A stretch of 64,000 nucleotides of DNA from positions 512,227 to 576,226 of the forward strand of contig NZ_QKLW01000001.1 in NCBI RefSeq assembly GCF_003208215.1, in the 5' to 3' direction. The DNA is from Marinomonas alcarazii. Its GTDB lineage: Bacteria > Pseudomonadota > Gammaproteobacteria > Pseudomonadales > Marinomonadaceae. The notes below the pieces were generated by a model, which searched no databases, was not told the DNA's origin, and worked only from the letters and a program-made list of their open reading frames with translations. Below are positions 60,226 through 64,000 of the stretch, in pieces. Each line of letters begins with the position of its first letter. Within the stretch, counting starts at the first letter, position 1. A program made the position numbers and the translations under genes.

Positions 60226-62610
60226 ATGAAAATTAGTGAGAATTGGCTAAGAGAGTGGGTCAATCCAGACATCAGTAGCGATGATTTGGTTGCTCAGATA
60301 ACATTAGCTGGCCTTGAAGTAGACGAAGTTTTGCCTGTTTCCTCTGCATTTTCTGGTGTGGTGGTGGGTGAAATTATCGCAGCTGAGCCTCATCCGAATG
60401 CAGACAAACTGCAAGTTTGTCAGGTGTCAGACGGTGCAGAGACATTTCAGGTGGTTTGCGGTGCGCCGAATGCGCGTCCAGGTATTAAGATTCCATTTGC
60501 TAAAATTGGCGCGGTATTAGGTGCGGATTTTAAAATTAAAAAAGCGAAGCTTCGCCAAGTAGAATCTTTTGGTATGTTATGTTCAGCCTCTGAATTGGGC
60601 TTGAGCGACGATCATGATGGCATTATGGAATTACCAGCTATTGCAAAAACTGGCGAAGATTTCCGTGCTTTCTTAAATCTTGATGATCAGATCATCGATG
60701 TAGATCTAACACCTAACCGAAGCGACTGTTTAAGCATTGCTGGCTTGGCTCGCGAAGTCGGCGTTTTGAATAAAGCGGATGTGACACCTGTTAAGGTCGC
60801 TCCTGCTGACGTTACGATCGATGATGCCTTCCCGGTACGAGTGGAAGCAGTTGATGCTTGCCCGCGTTATTTAGGTCGTGTTGTGCGTGGTGTTAATGTT
60901 GCGGCTCAGACGCCTTTATGGATGGTTGAAAAGCTTCGTCGCAGCGGCATTCGTTCAATCGACCCAATTGTTGATATCACTAACTATGTGATGTTGGAGT
61001 TGGGGCAGCCAATGCATGCATTCGATCTTGCGAACCTATCTGGTTCGATTGTTGTTCGAATGGCGAAGAAAGATGAAAAAATTGTCTTGCTTGATGGTCA
61101 GGAAGTGGCTCTACGTGATGATACTTTGGTCATTGCTGATGAAACCGCACCGCTAGCTATTGCTGGGGTAATGGGTGGCGAAGGGTCAGGAGTGAACGAA
61201 GCAACGAAAGATATTTTCCTTGAAAGTGCTTTTTTTGCTCCATTGGCTTTAGCAGGTAAGGCTCGCTCTTATGGGTTGCACACAGATTCTTCACACCGCT
61301 TTGAGCGTGGTGTTGATGCCACGCTTCAAGAACAAGCAATAGAGCGTGCGACGGCATTGGTACTTGAAATTGCTGGCGGCCAAGTAGGGCCAATTACTCA
61401 TTCTGTGAATGAAGCTACTTTGCCTGAAGCGGCCGTTGTTACTTTACGCCGCAAGAAACTTGATCAGTATTTGGCGATGTCCATCGATAAAGACTTGGTA
61501 ACGGATATTTTAACTCGCCTTGGTCTAGAGATGATTGAAGTGACTGATGAGGCTTGGTCTACAAAAGCGCCATCACATCGTTTTGATATTGCTATTGAAG
61601 CGGATTTGATCGAAGAGGTTGCTCGTATCTATGGGTATGACAATTTACCTTCATCAATGCCTCAAGCTGCGGTGAATTTCACCCCTTTATCAGAGACGAA
61701 AACACAAATTCAAGTGTTGCGTTCTATTTTGGTGTCGCAGGGTTATCAAGAAGCGGTGACTTATAGCTTTATTGATCCTGTATTAAGTAAGCAATTTTTA
61801 CCTAATATCGAACCTGTGCCGCTGGCGAACCCTATTTCAGCAGACATGGGTGTTATGCGTCCAAGCTTGGTGCCCGGTTTGGTGAAAGCTTACCTTTATA
61901 ACCAAAATCGTCAGCAATCTCGCGTGCGTTTATTTGAAACGGGTCGTCGCTTTATTGGTACTGTTGATGCGCTAGCTGATTTGGATCAGCAGCAGCAGGT
62001 TGCAGGCTTAATTGCGGGTGCTCGTCATGCTGAGGCTTGGTATCACGGCAGCGAAAAGGTTGATTTTTATGACCTTAAAGCACATGTTGAAGCGATGTTT
62101 GCTCTAAACGATGGTGGTAAGCCAACGTATGAGCGTTCTAAGTGTGAATTTTTGCACCCGGGGCGTTCTGCCGATATCTTTTTAGACGGGCAGTTCGTTG
62201 GCTTGATGGGGGAGTTGCATCCTCAGTTGGCTAAGGAATTGGGTGCTAATCAGCCTATTTATGTGTTTGATATTGCACTTGCGGCTGTGTTGAATGCTAA
62301 GTTGCCGGAATATGAAGCGGTTTCTCGTTTTCCTGAGGTGCGTCGTGACCTAGCGTTGCTTGTTGATCGTTCTGTGCCTGTGAGTGAGTTGGAGAGGGTT
62401 ATTTCTGCAACAGCAGGAGAGGCGCTTAAGAATGTCTTGGTTTTTGATGTTTATCAGGGCCAAGGTATTGATGAGACGAAAAAAAGTGTCGCTTTGGGCT
62501 TGACGTGGCAGCATCCTTCACACACTCTTAGTGATGAAGAAGTGAACAATTCTGTCGAAAAAACAGTTGCGGCATTATCTGAGCAATTGGGAGCCGTTGT
62601 AAGGGGGTAG
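60226..62610 (+). CDS. pheT: phenylalanyl-tRNA synthetase beta subunit PheT
   Basis: 794 residues in the usual order: an EMAP/tRNA-binding domain (about 40-150, with [13 protein letters not shown]), a B3/B4 editing domain (about 210-380), B5 domains, a catalytic-like domain (about 480-680) and a C-terminal ferredoxin-fold anticodon-binding domain (about 700-793, opening [15 protein letters not shown]). The beta subunit hydrolyses mischarged Tyr-tRNA-Phe. It ends 4 nt before ihfA. Confidence 0.98.
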   Translation: MKISENWLREWVNPDISSDDLVAQITLAGLEVDEVLPVSSAFSGVVVGEIIAAEPHPNADKLQVCQVSDGAETFQVVCGAPNARPGIKIPFAKIGAVLGADFKIKKAKLRQVESFGMLCSASELGLSDDHDGIMELPAIAKTGEDFRAFLNLDDQIIDVDLTPNRSDCLSIAGLAREVGVLNKADVTPVKVAPADVTIDDAFPVRVEAVDACPRYLGRVVRGVNVAAQTPLWMVEKLRRSGIRSIDPIVDITNYVMLELGQPMHAFDLANLSGSIVVRMAKKDEKIVLLDGQEVALRDDTLVIADETAPLAIAGVMGGEGSGVNEATKDIFLESAFFAPLALAGKARSYGLHTDSSHRFERGVDATLQEQAIERATALVLEIAGGQVGPITHSVNEATLPEAAVVTLRRKKLDQYLAMSIDKDLVTDILTRLGLEMIEVTDEAWSTKAPSHRFDIAIEADLIEEVARIYGYDNLPSSMPQAAVNFTPLSETKTQIQVLRSILVSQGYQEAVTYSFIDPVLSKQFLPNIEPVPLANPISADMGVMRPSLVPGLVKAYLYNQNRQQSRVRLFETGRRFIGTVDALADLDQQQQVAGLIAGARHAEAWYHGSEKVDFYDLKAHVEAMFALNDGGKPTYERSKCEFLHPGRSADIFLDGQFVGLMGELHPQLAKELGANQPIYVFDIALAAVLNAKLPEYEAVSRFPEVRRDLALLVDRSVPVSELERVISATAGEALKNVLVFDVYQGQGIDETKKSVALGLTWQHPSHTLSDEEVNNSVEKTVAALSEQLGAVVRG

Positions 62611-62614
62611 ATTT

Positions 62615-62911
62615 ATGGGATCGTTGACGAAAGCGGACCTTGCTGAAAACTTAGTAGATTCAATTGGTCTAAGTAAAAAAGATGCGAAAGACCTTGTTGA
62701 GGGGTTTTTTGAGGTTGTTCGTAGTTCATTAATAGAACGACAGCAAGTTAAGCTGTCGGGCTTTGGTAATTTTGAAGTGCGAGAAAAGAGTCAGCGACCT
62801 GGTCGAAACCCTAAAACGGGCGAAGAGATCCCGATAACCGCTCGAACTGTTGTTACTTTCCGGCCTGGGCAAAAGCTTAAGTCAAAAGTAGAAGACTATA
62901 TGCAAGAGTAA
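62615..62911 (+). CDS. ihfA: integration host factor alpha subunit IhfA
   Basis: A 98-residue HU-family DNA-bending protein. TKADLAENL is the N-terminal helix; the beta-arm holds the intercalating proline in [24 protein letters not shown] is near the end. The sequence and the position directly after pheT identify the alpha subunit rather than IhfB or HU. A terminator follows. Confidence 0.97.
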   Translation: MGSLTKADLAENLVDSIGLSKKDAKDLVEGFFEVVRSSLIERQQVKLSGFGNFEVREKSQRPGRNPKTGEEIPITARTVVTFRPGQKLKSKVEDYMQE

Positions 62912-62925
62912 TTCTTGCAGCCTCT

Positions 62926-62955
62926 AAAAGGCCACCCCATAGGGTGGCCTTTTTT
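62926..62955 (+). terminator. intrinsic terminator after ihfA
   Basis: The stem AAAAGGCCACCC/GGGTGGCCTTTT (62926-62937 with 62942-62953) has a 4-nt loop and continues into T residues. It ends the pheST-ihfA unit. Confidence 0.88.
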
Positions 62956-63124
62956 GTATGTCACGATTCAATAGCTTATATAGTAGGGGGCTGCCTTTTC
63001 TAGAAGAGCTTGTAGCTTCAGGTGTTGACTCGATAAAGTAGAAAGATATTTAGATCAATGTTTAAGCGATCATTTCTGAATATTCTATTGTCATGATTAA
63101 ATTGAAAAAAAGTTAATAAAAGTC
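62956..63124 (+). other. AT-rich intergenic region before the tRNA array
   Basis: No gene is supported between the ihfA terminator and the tRNA promoter. The stretch becomes strongly A/T-rich toward 63090-63125, which would suit an UP element for a stable-RNA promoter. Confidence 0.4.
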
Positions 63125-63152
63125 TTCCCTTTTCAATTTGTTATAGTAATAT
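63125..63152 (+). promoter_or_regulatory. candidate promoter of the tRNA array
   Basis: TTCCCT (63125-63130), a 16-nt spacer and TAATAT (63147-63152) are followed by a GC-rich discriminator ACGCACCC, as expected for a growth-rate-controlled tRNA operon. The leader before the first tRNA is about 40 nt. Confidence 0.45.
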
Positions 63153-63197
63153 ACGCACCCGCTGGCAGGGACAGAGTTTAACTCTTCAACTGTCGGT

Positions 63198-63276
<79 letters not shown>

Positions 63277-63289
63277 AAAATTGAAAAAT

Positions 63290-63365
63290 GCCGCTATAGC
63301 TCAGTTGGTAGAGCATCTGACTTGTAATCAGAGGGTCCCGAGTTCGACTCTTGGTGGCGGCACCA
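63290..63365 (+). tRNA. tRNA-Thr(TGT), copy 1
   Basis: 76 nt with encoded CCA. The acceptor stem is GCCGCTA/TGGCGGC, the anticodon stem TCTGA/TCAGA and the loop CTTGTAA gives anticodon TGT. It is identical to the three copies that follow. Confidence 0.97.
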
Positions 63366-63434
63366 TTTTTGGTCAAAGTTTCTTTTCTTCAGAAATGAAG
63401 AATAGAGATAAAAAAAGATTTTGCTTTTATTAAA

Positions 63435-63510
63435 GCCGCTATAGCTCAGTTGGTAGAGCATCTGACTTGTAATCAGAGGGTCCCGAGTTCGACTCTTGGT
63501 GGCGGCACCA
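63435..63510 (+). tRNA. tRNA-Thr(TGT), copy 2
   Basis: 76 nt, identical in sequence to copy 1. The spacer before it is 69 nt; a small hairpin lies just after the CCA. Confidence 0.97.
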
Positions 63511-63551
63511 CTTCTTAGGAAGTTAGTTAAAAGTGAACTGCGTCATGTAAT

Positions 63552-63627
63552 GCCGCTATAGCTCAGTTGGTAGAGCATCTGACTTGTAATCAGAGGGTCC
63601 CGAGTTCGACTCTTGGTGGCGGCACCA
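63552..63627 (+). tRNA. tRNA-Thr(TGT), copy 3
   Basis: 76 nt, identical to copies 1 and 2. It is followed by an 8-bp hairpin at 63629-63649. Confidence 0.97.
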
Positions 63628-63673
63628 TTTACTCATTGTAGATGAGTAAGTTTACAATTTGATTTAGCATTAA

Positions 63674-63749
63674 GCCGCTATAGCTCAGTTGGTAGAGCAT
63701 CTGACTTGTAATCAGAGGGTCCCGAGTTCGACTCTTGGTGGCGGCACCA
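63674..63749 (+). tRNA. tRNA-Thr(TGT), copy 4
   Basis: 76 nt, identical to the other three copies. It is followed immediately by a 7-bp hairpin CTTACTT/AAGTAAG at 63750-63766. Confidence 0.97.
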
Positions 63750-63789
63750 CTTACTTAATAAGTAAGTTGGAAAAATGTTAAATAAGATT

Positions 63790-63865
63790 GGGTGTGTAGC
63801 TCAGTTGGGAGAGCGTCGCCCTTACAAGGCGAATGTCGGGAGTTCGAACCTCTCCACACCCACCA
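63790..63865 (+). tRNA. tRNA-Val(TAC)
   Basis: 76 nt with CCA. The acceptor stem is GGGTGTG/CACACCC, the anticodon stem TCGCC/GGCGA and the loop CTTACAA gives anticodon TAC. Confidence 0.96.
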
Positions 63866-63920
63866 CTAACTAGACAGTGGGCTTTTTCCTCAGGTAAAAG
63901 CAAAAGTACTAGACCATGTT

Positions 63921-63997
63921 GGAGTGGTAGTTCAGTTGGTTAGAATACCTGCCTGTCACGCAGGGGGTCGCGGGTTCGAGTCCCGTCCATTCCGCCA
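63921..63997 (+). tRNA. tRNA-Asp(GTC)
   Basis: 77 nt with CCA. The acceptor stem is GGAGTGG/CCATTCC with one G-U pair, and the loop CTGTCAC gives anticodon GTC. The array may continue beyond the window. This tRNA is a substrate of the queuosine pathway begun by tgt and queA. Confidence 0.96.
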
Positions 63998-64000
63998 TCT

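Overview
The window is a 64 kb block of core chromosome from a gammaproteobacterium. Gene order and protein character suggest a marine member of the Oceanospirillales close to Marinomonas. That placement is an inference from remembered synteny (queA-tgt-yajC-secDF; orn/rsgA/motAB/psd; tsaE-amiB-mutL-miaA-hfq-hflXKC-purA; a complete dcw cluster; thrS-infC-rpmI-rplT-pheST-ihfA); no database was searched. Nearly all genes look intact, and almost all the space is coding.

Layout. 1-265: the promoter and 5' half of a tRNA-Leu(CAA) gene on the minus strand, broken just after the anticodon loop. 266-5729: queuosine genes queA-tgt, then the SecDF-YajC translocase accessory complex. 5872-13698: an exported serine hydrolase, psd and an HDOD protein (minus strand), the flagellar stator motAB, and rsgA, orn and a TauE-type permease. 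13860-25336: tsaE-amiB-mutL-miaA-hfq-hflX-hflK-hflC, a small DUF2065 membrane protein, hisZ and purA. 25430-27554: a CpxRA-like two-component system behind a candidate CpxR box. 27638-27988: RNase P RNA with its own promoter. 28225-45890: the whole dcw cluster from mraZ to lpxC on one strand, tightly overlapped, with an autoregulatory MraZ box array at its head and its first clear terminator only after lpxC. 46034-50352: secA, argJ and mutT. 50409-55665: a less standard stretch with a double-receiver regulator, a parvulin, a DUF442 phosphatase-like protein, an XRE-cupin regulator, a class II DAHP synthase, an orphan GIY-YIG protein and an O-methyltransferase. 55814-62911: a translation block (thrS, infC, rpmI, rplT, pheS, pheT) and ihfA. 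63125-63997: a tRNA array with Pro(GGG), four identical Thr(TGT), Val(TAC) and Asp(GTC).

How the parts cooperate. The dcw cluster makes the peptidoglycan precursor (murE, F, D, C, G, mraY, ddlB) and the divisome (ftsL, I, W, Q, A, Z). It is followed by lpxC, the first committed step of lipid A synthesis, and by secA, whose partners secD and secF lie near the left end. The right third is devoted to translation and carries several candidate RNA-level controls.

I did not find an obvious new multi-gene system. The most interesting signals are regulatory or structural: the interrupted tRNA-Leu gene, a thrS leader hairpin that imitates a tRNA-Thr anticodon loop, a probable AUA start codon on infC, an extra in-phase MraZ repeat inside the mraZ coding sequence, and a regulator whose first receiver domain has lost its phosphorylation site.
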